Assembly (NCBI GenBank): GCA_910585005.1
Contig: CAJUCN010000021.1
Span: forward strand, 1 to 43,063
Source: an uncultured Lachnospiraceae bacterium
Lineage (GTDB): Bacteria > Bacillota > Clostridia > Lachnospirales > Lachnospiraceae
Reading direction: 5' to 3'
Length of the DNA: 43,063 nucleotides
Part shown: positions 15,557-24,428 of the stretch, one piece after another
How the letters are laid out: each line of letters begins with the position of its first letter
How positions within the stretch are numbered: position 1 is the stretch's first letter
Notes under the pieces: model-generated
Database searches by the model: none
The model's input: the letters and a program-made list of their open reading frames with translations, nothing else
Told to the model about the DNA's origin: nothing
Made by a program: the position numbers and the translations under genes

Positions 15557-18500
15557 TTGCTATACTTCCTTTCTTTATTGCTGTTTCCTGTACATATCCG
15601 ATAAAAGCTTTTGCCGATTTATAAAGAACCCCGGCATCCGCTCCTTCTTGTCTGCCCTGGGATTGTTTTGTGGAAAACTCCGCCAGGTTTAAAGTTTCAT
15701 TTGCTGCAAAATACATATTTTTCGTCGGAACATTTTCTTCCAAAAGCATATTTTCCAGCAACTCTTTTCCTTCCCTGAGCAACGCTGCACCTTCTTCACT
15801 GCTACAGATGCATAAGCCTTCCACTCCTTTTCCGGTTACCTTAAACTCTGCCGCAACCTTGCCAAACGCCTCCGTCTCCAGAGTAATTGCCGCCTTGCTT
15901 TCCAGATCGCTGTTATGTATGATCTTTAAGTTAATGGACGTAAGGGTATTTCCTATCTTGGCCGGTATCTCATAGTTTTCTTCTTTTGCCATCCTGCCGA
16001 GAAATGTCATCTGTTTATAAAGGGTTCCCATGGCCTTAACATCAAGAGCTCCCATACGTTCTTCGTAAGACTCATGGATCAGCCTATTTTGAATCGTTTC
16101 ACAGAAACTTTGATATCCCGACTTTGCCTGCTCCTTTCCAACAAGAGATCTCAGGACATCCTCTCCCAAATCGCCAGCAGCCTTCTCTGCCTGCGTTTCA
16201 TCTTTTCTTGTCTTTATCCCCTCTATCTGATTCCAGATTCCCCTGGGGTTTTTCATCATATTGGAGGCAAATAAAAGATGTTCCGCCGTAATGGGCTGCC
16301 CATAATCGGTAAGCTGCCTGATCACTGCCTCTTCCGCTTTCACTGCCGCCCTAACCTGCTCCCCTTCCAGCCTTTCAAACTCTTCACTGGCTTCCTGGTC
16401 TTCCACGCTTTCAATAAATTCCTGAAGTTCCTCTCTGCTGACCGGCTTTGTCATATCAAAACCTTTTTCAATTTGGCTGGTTATGCTTTCTATTCCGGTA
16501 TCTTTCCTGGAAACTCCGCCAAAATCATCTCCAATGGAGTAATCCATCGCTTTATGGCGTCTGGTCCGTACTGCACTGAGCAGATTTTCCAGTGTAAAGC
16601 CTGCGCCTGTCTGCCAAATTGCGCCTACAGCGGCATCGTCCGATTTTTCAACCTGATGTACCAGCCTGTAAATACCTATATAAGCGCTTCTTTCCTCCTC
16701 AGTAATACCATTTTTCTTCTCTAAATGATAAAGGAACTTACTATAAGACTCTATTTCTTCCGCCTGGTTTTCCTGGCCCTTTAAATAATCAGAAAGTTCC
16801 TCCATAGACATGGACAAAGGATTTACCCCTTCCCTAATCATGTTAAGCACCCTGCCCGGTTTCATCTCTTTCACTACAGAAGTGAGCATTTCATCCATTT
16901 TCCTGACCTGGGAAATATTCTCTTCAGTAATCTCCGCTCCATTATATCCAAGGATCCTTACCGCCCGCCTATTTTCATTTGTAATTGCCAGTTCCATATC
17001 AGAAAGAATATCATCCACATTACGAAAAGCCTTAAGGATCGAATCTCCCATGTCATGCCTGGGCGCTGTCATCAACTCCTCATATCTCATTCCGGCTTTT
17101 TCCAAGGCCGCAGCCTGCGATTTTCCTATGGCATGGATTTTTCGCAAAGTGTCATCTGCGGATATTTGGGATAAAATAGTTACCGGTGAGGATTTGATCC
17201 CCTTGACAACATCTAATGTTTCTCCAAAAAGTGACCGTTTCTGGTCCGCCTTTGTTTGGTCCGTCTCCCCGGTAAGGGCTTTATTATAATCTGCTTCCGC
17301 CTCTTTCAGTTTCGCTACCAGATTTTCCAAAGATGCCGTCTCTATCTGGAATCCCTTTCGGAGAAGCCTCAAATTTGCTTCTACCGTCATGGAAAGCCTG
17401 ATCTCTTCTAACAGTCTTCTTCCATGCAGGTTTATGGGAACCTCTTTCTGATCCCGGGAAACACCCAAACCTTTTAACAGTTCATGGGAGGCTGCCAGCA
17501 GGTTTTTCAGCGTAAGAGGAAGATTCTCCGAGGTAATTACATCTACCGTCTCATCTTTTAATTCAGAAACCTGCTCTGAAATCCTCACCGCCTGTTCGTA
17601 AATAGTTTCCTGTTCATTTAAATCCATTTTGGAAGGATGTGTTCCCTGGGAAATTGCAGATGCTGCTTTCCCTAAAAATTCCTCCAAAGTAAGCGGGAAC
17701 TGCAATTCTTTAATATCCTTTAACATGGAAAAAGTATCTGTTGTAAGTGGAATGCCTTGCTCCACCAGCCATTTGGCGTCTGCAAGGTTTTCTTCATTTA
17801 CCGGATAACCAGCCTCTCCGATCAGCTTTTCTATTTGTGGCATAAGCTTTTCAAAGTCGATCTGTTCCGGCTTTTTGGCATAATAACCTGCCATGTCGCC
17901 TGCGGCATAATAGCCGCTCCCCTGCCTGCTGCCTGCCGCTGCAGAATAGCCAGCAGTATAAAGGTTCTCCGGCGTAGGCGCCATGCTATTTTCCACCATA
18001 TATTTGATACTGCCGTCCGAAACCTGCGGTGTATCTGTAAGAAGTTTCCATGCTTCTGTCACTGCCGCTATATTTTCTTCCGTAGCAGGAACATCATGCT
18101 CTGCAAATTGTTTTTCCAATTCCCTGGCAAATGCCTCACTTCCGGCAAGTTCCTTCAGTGCATCTTCCGATAAGGTATCTGTATAACCGGCTATCTGTGT
18201 GCCACCTTTGACCAATGCCGCCTTAATATGGTCAATGATCGTGACAACGGTTTCCACATCTGTACTTCCGGGATGAAAACCTTCTTTTTGCAGCTTCGCA
18301 AAATCTTCATCCGACATAGAATTAGACATCACTGCCATATAATTGCGCTGGGCGGCAAGATCCTCCTGCCCTGCATCCATCATGATCTCTTCTGTGGTCC
18401 GTCCATGACCTGCATACGCGCTGTTATCCATAACTGTGCCAGAAATGTCTAATGAAAATCCGGATTCCTGTACTTTCTCTGTCTTTTCCGGAGTACGGTA

Positions 18501-18575
18501 TGAAGTTGTTTCCCTGTTTGCATAGCCCTGTACTCTGACTGTACTGTTTTCAGCACCATCTAATAAAATATTCAT
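15546..18575 (-). CDS. DUF6240 flagellar-associated repeat protein with FliK-like C-terminus
   Basis: The 1009-residue protein has no signal peptide or membrane helix. I recognise it as DUF6240, whose function is not established. At least ten short helical units share a pattern like (L/I)P(I/L/V)T-x-E-N(L/I)-x-x-A, for example PLTLKNLLAASHELL, EITEENISQVRKM and GFTLENLLSAV. The last 130 residues end in a segment (INLKIIHN, then KVAAEFKVTGKGVEGL, then ALLREGKELLENML) that resembles the C-terminal domain of the hook-length protein FliK. The start at 18573-18575 follows GGAG; the longer reading lies inside a terminator hairpin. It is co-transcribed with flagellin and has a sigma-28-type promoter, so a flagellar role is likely. 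Confidence 0.78.
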   Translation of the reverse strand: MNILLDGAENSTVRVQGYANRETTSYRTPEKTEKVQESGFSLDISGTVMDNSAYAGHGRTTEEIMMDAGQEDLAAQRNYMAVMSNSMSDEDFAKLQKEGFHPGSTDVETVVTIIDHIKAALVKGGTQIAGYTDTLSEDALKELAGSEAFARELEKQFAEHDVPATEENIAAVTEAWKLLTDTPQVSDGSIKYMVENSMAPTPENLYTAGYSAAAGSRQGSGYYAAGDMAGYYAKKPEQIDFEKLMPQIEKLIGEAGYPVNEENLADAKWLVEQGIPLTTDTFSMLKDIKELQFPLTLEEFLGKAASAISQGTHPSKMDLNEQETIYEQAVRISEQVSELKDETVDVITSENLPLTLKNLLAASHELLKGLGVSRDQKEVPINLHGRRLLEEIRLSMTVEANLRLLRKGFQIETASLENLVAKLKEAEADYNKALTGETDQTKADQKRSLFGETLDVVKGIKSSPVTILSQISADDTLRKIHAIGKSQAAALEKAGMRYEELMTAPRHDMGDSILKAFRNVDDILSDMELAITNENRRAVRILGYNGAEITEENISQVRKMDEMLTSVVKEMKPGRVLNMIREGVNPLSMSMEELSDYLKGQENQAEEIESYSKFLYHLEKKNGITEEERSAYIGIYRLVHQVEKSDDAAVGAIWQTGAGFTLENLLSAVRTRRHKAMDYSIGDDFGGVSRKDTGIESITSQIEKGFDMTKPVSREELQEFIESVEDQEASEEFERLEGEQVRAAVKAEEAVIRQLTDYGQPITAEHLLFASNMMKNPRGIWNQIEGIKTRKDETQAEKAAGDLGEDVLRSLVGKEQAKSGYQSFCETIQNRLIHESYEERMGALDVKAMGTLYKQMTFLGRMAKEENYEIPAKIGNTLTSINLKIIHNSDLESKAAITLETEAFGKVAAEFKVTGKGVEGLCICSSEEGAALLREGKELLENMLLEENVPTKNMYFAANETLNLAEFSTKQSQGRQEGADAGVLYKSAKAFIGYVQETAIKKGSIANEN
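15594..15621 (-). promoter_or_regulatory. Possible internal sigma-28-like promoter for flagellin
   Basis: On the minus strand TAAA (15618-15621), a 16-bp gap and TCGGATAT (15594-15601) match six of eight positions of the -10 consensus GCCGATAT. The spacing is one base longer than usual. It lies about 40 bases upstream of the flagellin ATG, inside the DUF6240 reading frame. Confidence 0.45.
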
Positions 18576-18620
18576 ATCAAATCTCCATAGATACGCCTTG
18601 CGATCCATCCTCATATTCAT

Positions 18621-18659
18621 AAATAAAGGGCGAATGTGTTTCACATTCACCCTTTATTT
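18621..18659 (-). terminator. 18-bp hairpin terminator after glgB
   Basis: An 18-bp stem (arms 18642-18659 and 18621-18638, one U-G pair) with a 3-nt loop is followed by UUUAUUU-like sequence that forms the end of the second arm. It would end the TPR-glgB operon. The -10 of the downstream sigma-28-type promoter overlaps its first bases. Confidence 0.75.
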
Positions 18660-18682
18660 CGGCACAACTTTTTGTTTTCTTA
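18656..18682 (-). promoter_or_regulatory. Sigma-28 (SigD/FliA)-type promoter of the DUF6240-flagellin-fliS unit
   Basis: On the minus strand TAAG (18679-18682), exactly 15 bp and GCCGAAAT (18656-18663) match seven of eight positions of GCCGATAT and three of four of TAAA. It starts eight bases after the glgB stop. The predicted start near 18649 is inside the first arm of the terminator. Confidence 0.65.
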
Positions 18683-18689
18683 ACTCTGA

Positions 18690-20609
18690 TCAAAAAACAA
18701 ATACTGCTGCTGCATAAGGTGGCAAGTCCAAAGTTATATGATAATCCCTATAATCACATTTTCCCTTTTTGGCCATAATCTCCTTAGGGATTTCTTCACC
18801 AGAACCGCCAAACCGTTCTTCTGCACTGTTAAGAAGCAGCTTATATTTTTTTCTCGCTGGTACGCCAAGTTTGTAATTCTCCCACTTGACAGGAGTCATA
18901 TTAATGATAAACAGCAAATTGTTCTTTTTATTTGATGCCTTCCTGAAAAAACTGTAAGTACTCCTATCCTTATCATCGCAGTTAAGCCACTCAAAACCAT
19001 CCCAACTGTTATCAATCTCATAAAGGCAAGGATATTTCCGGTAAATCTTAAGCAATTCCTTCACATACTCATGCATACCCTTATTTAAATCTTCTCCCAA
19101 AAGAAACCAGTCTAATTCCCTTTCCTCGCTCCATTCCCTCTCCTGGGCAAAATCCTGGCCCATAAAAAGAAGCTTTTTGCCTGCATGTCCAAACATGTAA
19201 GTATAACCACAGCGGAGATTTGCATATTTGTCCACCTGATATCCCGGCATTTTATTTACCATAGAGCACTTCAAATGCACTACCTCGTCATGGGATAAAG
19301 GCAGAATATAATTTTCACTGTCATTGTAGGACATGGCAAATGTCATGGAATAGTGGTTATCCTTCCTGAAATAAGGATCCAGCTTCATATATTCACAAAA
19401 ATCATGCATCCAGCCCATATTCCACTTAAAAGAAAATCCCAATCCATCGTCCTCCACATCGCCAGTCACCTTCGGCCACGCTGTAGATTCCTCTGCAATC
19501 GTGATAAATCCAGGATATGTACCAAGCACCACGGAATTTAAATGTTTAAAAAACTCTATAGCTTCCAGGTTTTTATTTCCGCCATACTTGTTGGCCACCC
19601 ACTGGCCATCCTTTTTCCCATAATCCAAATACAACATAGAAGCCACAGCATCCACACGGATCCCATCTATATGGTATTCCTTAATCCAAAACAGCGCATT
19701 GGCAATTAAGAAATTCTTTACTTCCGTCTTACCGTAATTAAATATTTTGGTACCCCAATCCGGGTGCTCCCCTTTCCGCGGATCTGGATCTTCAAAAATA
19801 CATTCGCCGTCAAACCTCCCAAGGCCATGGGCGTCTGTTGCAAAATGCGCTGGCACCCAGTCGAGAATCACACCGATCTTATTCCTGTGAAGCTTATCTA
19901 TAAGATACATAAAGTCCTGGGGTTCCCCGTACCTGGAAGTAGGCGCATAATATCCTGTAACCTGATATCCCCATGATCCGTCAAATGGATATTCTGCAAT
20001 CCCCATCAGCTCAATATGTGTATACTTCATTTCTTTTAAATATTCTACGATCCTGTCTGCAAATTCACGATAATTGTAAAACCCTTTTTCTTCCGGCCTG
20101 GGATGACGCATCCAGGAACCAATATGACATTCATAAATCGCCATAGGCTCTTTATTATGGTCTTTTCCATCCCTTTCTTTCATCCATGCACTGTCATTCC
20201 ACTTAAAATCGGAAATATCTACTGTCCGGGAAGCTGTCCCGGGACGCATTTCCGCACTGTTGGCAAAGGGATCTGCCTTATACAGTTTTTCCCCGGAAGG
20301 CGTCGTAATCAAAAACTTGTACAACTCCCCCACAGAAACACCCGGGATAAATACCGCATAAATACCGCCCTGCCCCAGCTTATTCATTGGCGCTGCCATC
20401 TCATCCCACCCGTTAAAACTTCCTATCACATGGACGCTAGCCGCATTGGGGGCCCAAACGCCAAAAAACATCCCTTCTTTTCCATCCTGCACGGAAGGAT
20501 GGGCACCCAGTTTTTTGTAAATGTCGTAATGAGTACCCTGGGCAAACAAATACTGGTCAGCCTCTGAGATAAATACTTCATTTCCTTCTTTTTTTTCTTT
20601 TACTGTCAT
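18690..20609 (-). CDS. glgB: 1,4-alpha-glucan branching enzyme
   Basis: The 639-residue GH13 enzyme adds alpha-1,6 branches to glycogen in the cytosol. An N-terminal CBM48 (about 45-130) with GVWAPNAASVHVIG and FNGWD is followed by the catalytic barrel. The nucleophile Asp is D320 in GIRVDAVASMLYLDY, the acid/base Glu lies in IAEEST near 371-376, and the third Asp is in LSHDEVVH. GYYAPTSRYG near 219-228 is also typical. The ATG follows GGGGGTTATGGT, 19 bases after the TPR gene, so the two are co-transcribed. No other glg gene is in the window. Confidence 0.97.
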   Translation of the reverse strand: MTVKEKKEGNEVFISEADQYLFAQGTHYDIYKKLGAHPSVQDGKEGMFFGVWAPNAASVHVIGSFNGWDEMAAPMNKLGQGGIYAVFIPGVSVGELYKFLITTPSGEKLYKADPFANSAEMRPGTASRTVDISDFKWNDSAWMKERDGKDHNKEPMAIYECHIGSWMRHPRPEEKGFYNYREFADRIVEYLKEMKYTHIELMGIAEYPFDGSWGYQVTGYYAPTSRYGEPQDFMYLIDKLHRNKIGVILDWVPAHFATDAHGLGRFDGECIFEDPDPRKGEHPDWGTKIFNYGKTEVKNFLIANALFWIKEYHIDGIRVDAVASMLYLDYGKKDGQWVANKYGGNKNLEAIEFFKHLNSVVLGTYPGFITIAEESTAWPKVTGDVEDDGLGFSFKWNMGWMHDFCEYMKLDPYFRKDNHYSMTFAMSYNDSENYILPLSHDEVVHLKCSMVNKMPGYQVDKYANLRCGYTYMFGHAGKKLLFMGQDFAQEREWSEERELDWFLLGEDLNKGMHEYVKELLKIYRKYPCLYEIDNSWDGFEWLNCDDKDRSTYSFFRKASNKKNNLLFIINMTPVKWENYKLGVPARKKYKLLLNSAEERFGGSGEEIPKEIMAKKGKCDYRDYHITLDLPPYAAAVFVF

Positions 20610-20628
20610 ACCATAACCCCCAATTCAA

Positions 20629-23424
20629 TTAGTAATGCATAAAATCTTTTTCCCTAAGAACAATCATATCTTCTTCATCATATCTCTTTCCAAGCAGCAC
20701 ATCAAAGAAATGTGCAGGCGTCTTCCGGTCTGCATAATAGATTGCCTCATCGATCAATTCCTCTATCTCTGCAAGCGTAACCTCATGGTCGCTGGTCTGC
20801 ATATCTGCAATCCGGGTATGCAGCGCCAAAACGCCCAGTTCATCAATAGCATATTCCTGGTCAAGGGCGTATTTTTTTGCATATTTAACCAGCGTATGGT
20901 CATCTAAAGCCTCCACATCAACTCTTAAGTTAAATACTTCTGTTATCCCCGGATATTTGGCAAGATAATCATTCATCTTTGCCTTAGTATCCTCAAGCAG
21001 AACAATAATCCCTTTTTCTTCCTGATTCAATTCCTTGAGAAGCTTCTCAGTCGTTGCCTTCTTCATAGACGCCGCTTCTTCAATGATCAGCGCCCCTCCG
21101 GACAGCTTGGAAAGCGTTGCCCCAATATCCTTTTTATTCATGGTAGAACCGGATATTTTTGCCACCTTTCCAGAAAAGTTATTGTCTGATAGCTGAACTT
21201 CCTTCACAAGCAGCTTCGCAAGCGCCGTTGCTTCTGTCTCCTCTTCTCCTGTAATGACCACATTTCCCGTATAAGATGCCATACTGATATTGTCAAGAAC
21301 CTCTACAATCTGTTTTCTGGTACGCTTATGATGGATAAAGGGAGCAAACTGTTCCCTTTCACTGTCTGTCATCTTTCTTGCCGTCCCGGTTTCTTCCGTC
21401 TTCTCATTCTTTTCGCCAGTACTTTTAACCGAACTGCTTTCTGTCTTATCTCCCGGTTCTTTTACTAAAGTTTCTTCCTCCTCAGATTCTTCTTTGGAAA
21501 CCATTTCCCTTGAAGCTGCATCTGCAGATTCTTCCGCAGGCGCCATTTCCGGCTCGTCTGTTATCTTCTCTAACTCTTCTTTGGAATCTTCCTGTGCACT
21601 GCCTTCGGGTAAGGGATCATTCAAAAGTTCTTCCGGTTCTGCCAACAACTCTTCTACAACTTCTTCTGTCCCGGATTCCACGAATACAATTTCTTCATTT
21701 TCTTTAACAAGATCATCCCCGGCATCTTCGTTCTGTTCTGATGCCCTGGCCTCTATATCCGCTACCTTGACCACCTTAGGGCGCTCCTGCTGGATCCTGA
21801 TTTTTTCTTCTTTGATTGCGGCGGTCACCATAGCCTTTTCCAGTTCTTCCAAAAGTCCCGACTTCGTAGACTCGTCAAAATCTGCAAAAAGAGCATCCGT
21901 CTGCTGATGAACGCGTTTGCGGATCTCTTCCATCCGTTTACGTTCATTTTCCTGTTTGATCCGTTCCCATTCAGCCATCACATCCTCAATGCTTAGCTGA
22001 CCTGTAATCTGCTTTTCAATCTTTTGCTCTTCCGGCATAACCAGTGAAATCTGCCCATCATACTCCTGGGAAAGCATATTATCATATCCGGAAGGTTTAT
22101 GAAACGTATTGATCGCACCTGCATTGCTGGCAGAAGGGCCTGCACCCGCATTTTCAAAGGATCGTGGGATCACGCCTCTTTTTTGGTCTTCCTTTTCCTC
22201 CTGTGTCCCTTTTGCCGTAATAGGGGCAAAAGGATTATGAATCCCGTTCTTCTCAAGTTCCAAAACTACATCCTGGATATTTACTTCCTGAGTATTTCCA
22301 AAAAAAACTTCCTCAGAACCGGCTTTATTTTCTCTTCCCGTATTTTCTCTCTGGATTTCCTGTTGATTAAAAGCTAAATCTTCTTTTGTAATGAGCTGCA
22401 TTTCATCCGTATCCTGGCGGAGTTCCGGCTGATGCTCTTCTACCTGCCCAATCCTTTCTGCCTCTTCCTCAAAAGACTCTCTGTCGTCCAATCCTTTGAC
22501 TGGCTCATAAACCTGGGTCTTAAGAGTATCATTGACCTCTTTGACTGGTAATTGCTGTGTCTTGTGGTTCTCCAAAAACTCTTTCATGCTCTCCGCCAAT
22601 TCTTTTTGGAGATTTAAAGTATTGTATTCACTTACATCTACTGTTTTAACCTCAATATCCAGATCCTTTGCCGGTATTTCCTGGGTATTCTCCGTAAGCA
22701 TATTTTCTTCCAGGCTGAATTCATTATCGTCTTCCTCTTCCGTTTCACTCTCTACCCCTGCCCGGATAGCCTCCTGGTCTGCCTGGTAATCTGACGTGAT
22801 AAAACCTCCGCTTTCTTTCATCTCAAGATATTTGCCTTGCTGCTGTGTAGTAAGGGGTTCGTGGAGCTGCTTTAACTCAAGGGCTTTTAAAACATACCTG
22901 CCCTCTCCAAACCACAACGCCATCTCGTCGCATTCCTCAACACATTTAGAAGCCAGACCAACCCGATGATAAAGATAGGCAAGCTCATATGCCCACTTTT
23001 CACGGTAATCCCGCTTCTTGAATTCCTCAAGCACTTCAATACGCTCCTCAAGACTTACTTCCTGGGCTTCATACAATTTATACTGAAGGATGTATCTGCC
23101 ACTATCCTTCGGTGCAAGCTGTACAAATTCCTTATAATACTCCAGCGCCTGAACATATTCTCCCAGTTTAATAGAAAGTTCACACAGAGAATAAACGATC
23201 AAACGTCCTCCGGTATGTCTTTCATAGGCCAGCAGCAAAATATCCCTGCTGTCTTCATATCTCCTATTGATCTTATATAAGTCACTGATGGTGCAGAGCA
23301 TCATCACACTTTTTACCCTGCGCCAGTCGATCGAATCTGCAATTTTAACAGCCTGTGCGTAATCACCCTCTGCAATTAAAGATTTGATCTCATCCGCCCG
23401 TACTTTGTATTCGTATTTATCCAA
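20629..23424 (-). CDS. TPR protein with acidic linker and degenerate AAA+-like C-terminus
   Basis: I cannot name this 931-residue protein. Residues 1-210 are helical repeats of the TPR kind (for example LGEYVQALEYYKEFVQLAPKD). Residues about 215-690 are very rich in Glu, Gln and Ser and are probably disordered. The last 240 resemble an AAA+ domain: VVITGEEETEATALAKLL takes the place of Walker A but lacks GKT, and GGALIIEEAASM matches a Walker B strand. Nucleotide hydrolysis is therefore doubtful. TTG at 23422-23424 is the likely start, since GAGGTG lies six bases upstream; ATG at 23442 has no ribosome site. It precedes glgB in the same transcript and may act as a scaffold, possibly linked to glycogen. 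Confidence 0.7.
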   Translation of the reverse strand: MDKYEYKVRADEIKSLIAEGDYAQAVKIADSIDWRRVKSVMMLCTISDLYKINRRYEDSRDILLLAYERHTGGRLIVYSLCELSIKLGEYVQALEYYKEFVQLAPKDSGRYILQYKLYEAQEVSLEERIEVLEEFKKRDYREKWAYELAYLYHRVGLASKCVEECDEMALWFGEGRYVLKALELKQLHEPLTTQQQGKYLEMKESGGFITSDYQADQEAIRAGVESETEEEDDNEFSLEENMLTENTQEIPAKDLDIEVKTVDVSEYNTLNLQKELAESMKEFLENHKTQQLPVKEVNDTLKTQVYEPVKGLDDRESFEEEAERIGQVEEHQPELRQDTDEMQLITKEDLAFNQQEIQRENTGRENKAGSEEVFFGNTQEVNIQDVVLELEKNGIHNPFAPITAKGTQEEKEDQKRGVIPRSFENAGAGPSASNAGAINTFHKPSGYDNMLSQEYDGQISLVMPEEQKIEKQITGQLSIEDVMAEWERIKQENERKRMEEIRKRVHQQTDALFADFDESTKSGLLEELEKAMVTAAIKEEKIRIQQERPKVVKVADIEARASEQNEDAGDDLVKENEEIVFVESGTEEVVEELLAEPEELLNDPLPEGSAQEDSKEELEKITDEPEMAPAEESADAASREMVSKEESEEEETLVKEPGDKTESSSVKSTGEKNEKTEETGTARKMTDSEREQFAPFIHHKRTRKQIVEVLDNISMASYTGNVVITGEEETEATALAKLLVKEVQLSDNNFSGKVAKISGSTMNKKDIGATLSKLSGGALIIEEAASMKKATTEKLLKELNQEEKGIIVLLEDTKAKMNDYLAKYPGITEVFNLRVDVEALDDHTLVKYAKKYALDQEYAIDELGVLALHTRIADMQTSDHEVTLAEIEELIDEAIYYADRKTPAHFFDVLLGKRYDEEDMIVLREKDFMHY

Positions 23425-23444
23425 GGTACTCACCTCATACATTT

Positions 23445-23456
23445 TGTCTTAAGACA
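23445..23456. repeat. 12-bp palindrome TGTCTTAAGACA before the TPR gene
   Basis: This perfect palindrome lies in the predicted 5' leader, about +18 to +29 from the start expected from the promoter at 23481-23509. It could be an operator. No known regulator site is recognised. Confidence 0.5.
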
Positions 23457-23480
23457 CAATTATCCTATTTTCATTTTTTA

Positions 23481-23509
23481 AGTTTACCATATGCCAATTC
23501 GTATGTCAA
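23481..23509 (-). promoter_or_regulatory. Promoter of the TPR-glgB operon
   Basis: On the minus strand TTGACA (23504-23509), a 17-bp spacer and TAAACT (23481-23486), preceded by TGG as an extended -10, make a good promoter. It lies after the rsmA stop, so glgB is not dependent on the tatD-rsmA unit. Confidence 0.75.
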
Positions 23510-23533
23510 AAAAAGCATTTCCAAAGTTTCATC

Positions 23534-24412
23534 TCACAATAGATCCGACAACCCGGCAAATTCCCCCAAAGTTAGCGCCTCCCCCCGGATACTCCCGTTA
23601 ACGCCCATTTTTTCCAATGCATGACAAACGTCCTGTCTGCTGACAGAAACAATATTCCCATCTTCATCATGATATTCAAATCCATTGGAAAGGGCATTTG
23701 CCAATGTTTTCCTCCGTTGGTTAAAGGCAGCATGGATCATTGCAAACATTTTCTTCTCATTTTGAACAATAACAGGCGGCTTCTCATGTCTCTGCAGCCG
23801 GACCACAGCACTTCCCACCCCCGGCTTTGGCATAAAACAGGCAGCAGGCACATTCAATACGATCTGCGGATGTGCATAGTACTGAACGGCAAGACTTAAA
23901 GCTCCATAATCCTTTGTTCCCGGCCCTACCTGCATACGCTGTGCCACTTCTTTTTGCACCATAACTGTCATGCTGCTCAAAGGCGCTCCGCTTTCAAACA
24001 ATCCCATTATAATGGGCGTAGTAATATAATAGGGAAGATTGGCAACCACTTTCATGGGCTTTCCTCCGTTTTGTTCCTGTGCGATCTGTCTGATATCAAC
24101 CTTTAGCACATCTTCATTAATGACTGTCACATTCCTGTATTCTTTCAAGGTATCCTCTAAAATTGGAATCAAGTTCTTATCCACTTCTATCGCAATTACC
24201 TGGCCCGCATTTTCCGCCAGGTATTGTGTCATGGTACCAATCCCCGGCCCAATTTCTACCACGCAGTCCTCTTTCGTAATCTCTGAACATTTAATAATCT
24301 TATTCACAATATTGGCATCAATCAGGAAATTCTGTCCATATTTTTTTTGAAACATAAAATGATATTTCCTGATGACCTCCATTGTCGCTGTAGGCGTTGC
24401 TAAATATGCCAT
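23534..24412 (-). CDS. rsmA: 16S rRNA (adenine 1518/1519-N6)-dimethyltransferase RsmA/KsgA
   Basis: The 292-residue enzyme uses SAM to dimethylate two adenines in helix 45 of 16S rRNA during 30S assembly. The SAM site is clear: KYGQNFLID near 25-33, VEIGPGIGTMTQYLAE near 52-67 and the catalytic NLPYYITTP near 125-133. The length matches the family. The ATG (MAYLATPT) at 24410-24412 has GGGGAG seven bases upstream; a TTG five codons earlier is weaker. It follows tatD by 16 bases. The usual companion rnmV (5S rRNA maturase) between tatD and rsmA is absent here. Confidence 0.96.
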   Translation of the reverse strand: MAYLATPTATMEVIRKYHFMFQKKYGQNFLIDANIVNKIIKCSEITKEDCVVEIGPGIGTMTQYLAENAGQVIAIEVDKNLIPILEDTLKEYRNVTVINEDVLKVDIRQIAQEQNGGKPMKVVANLPYYITTPIIMGLFESGAPLSSMTVMVQKEVAQRMQVGPGTKDYGALSLAVQYYAHPQIVLNVPAACFMPKPGVGSAVVRLQRHEKPPVIVQNEKKMFAMIHAAFNQRRKTLANALSNGFEYHDEDGNIVSVSRQDVCHALEKMGVNGSIRGEALTLGEFAGLSDLL

Positions 24413-24428
24413 TGATCCACTCCCCAAA

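Noticed and set aside
15546..18650. Longer DUF6240 start at base 18650
   Set aside because: The first 25 codons would lie in the terminator hairpin and have no ribosome site; ATG at 18575 has GGAG in place.
21494..21907. Ser-rich plus-strand reading frame within the TPR gene
   Set aside because: It is the complement of the Glu-rich linker codons and encodes a Ser-run protein with no motif.
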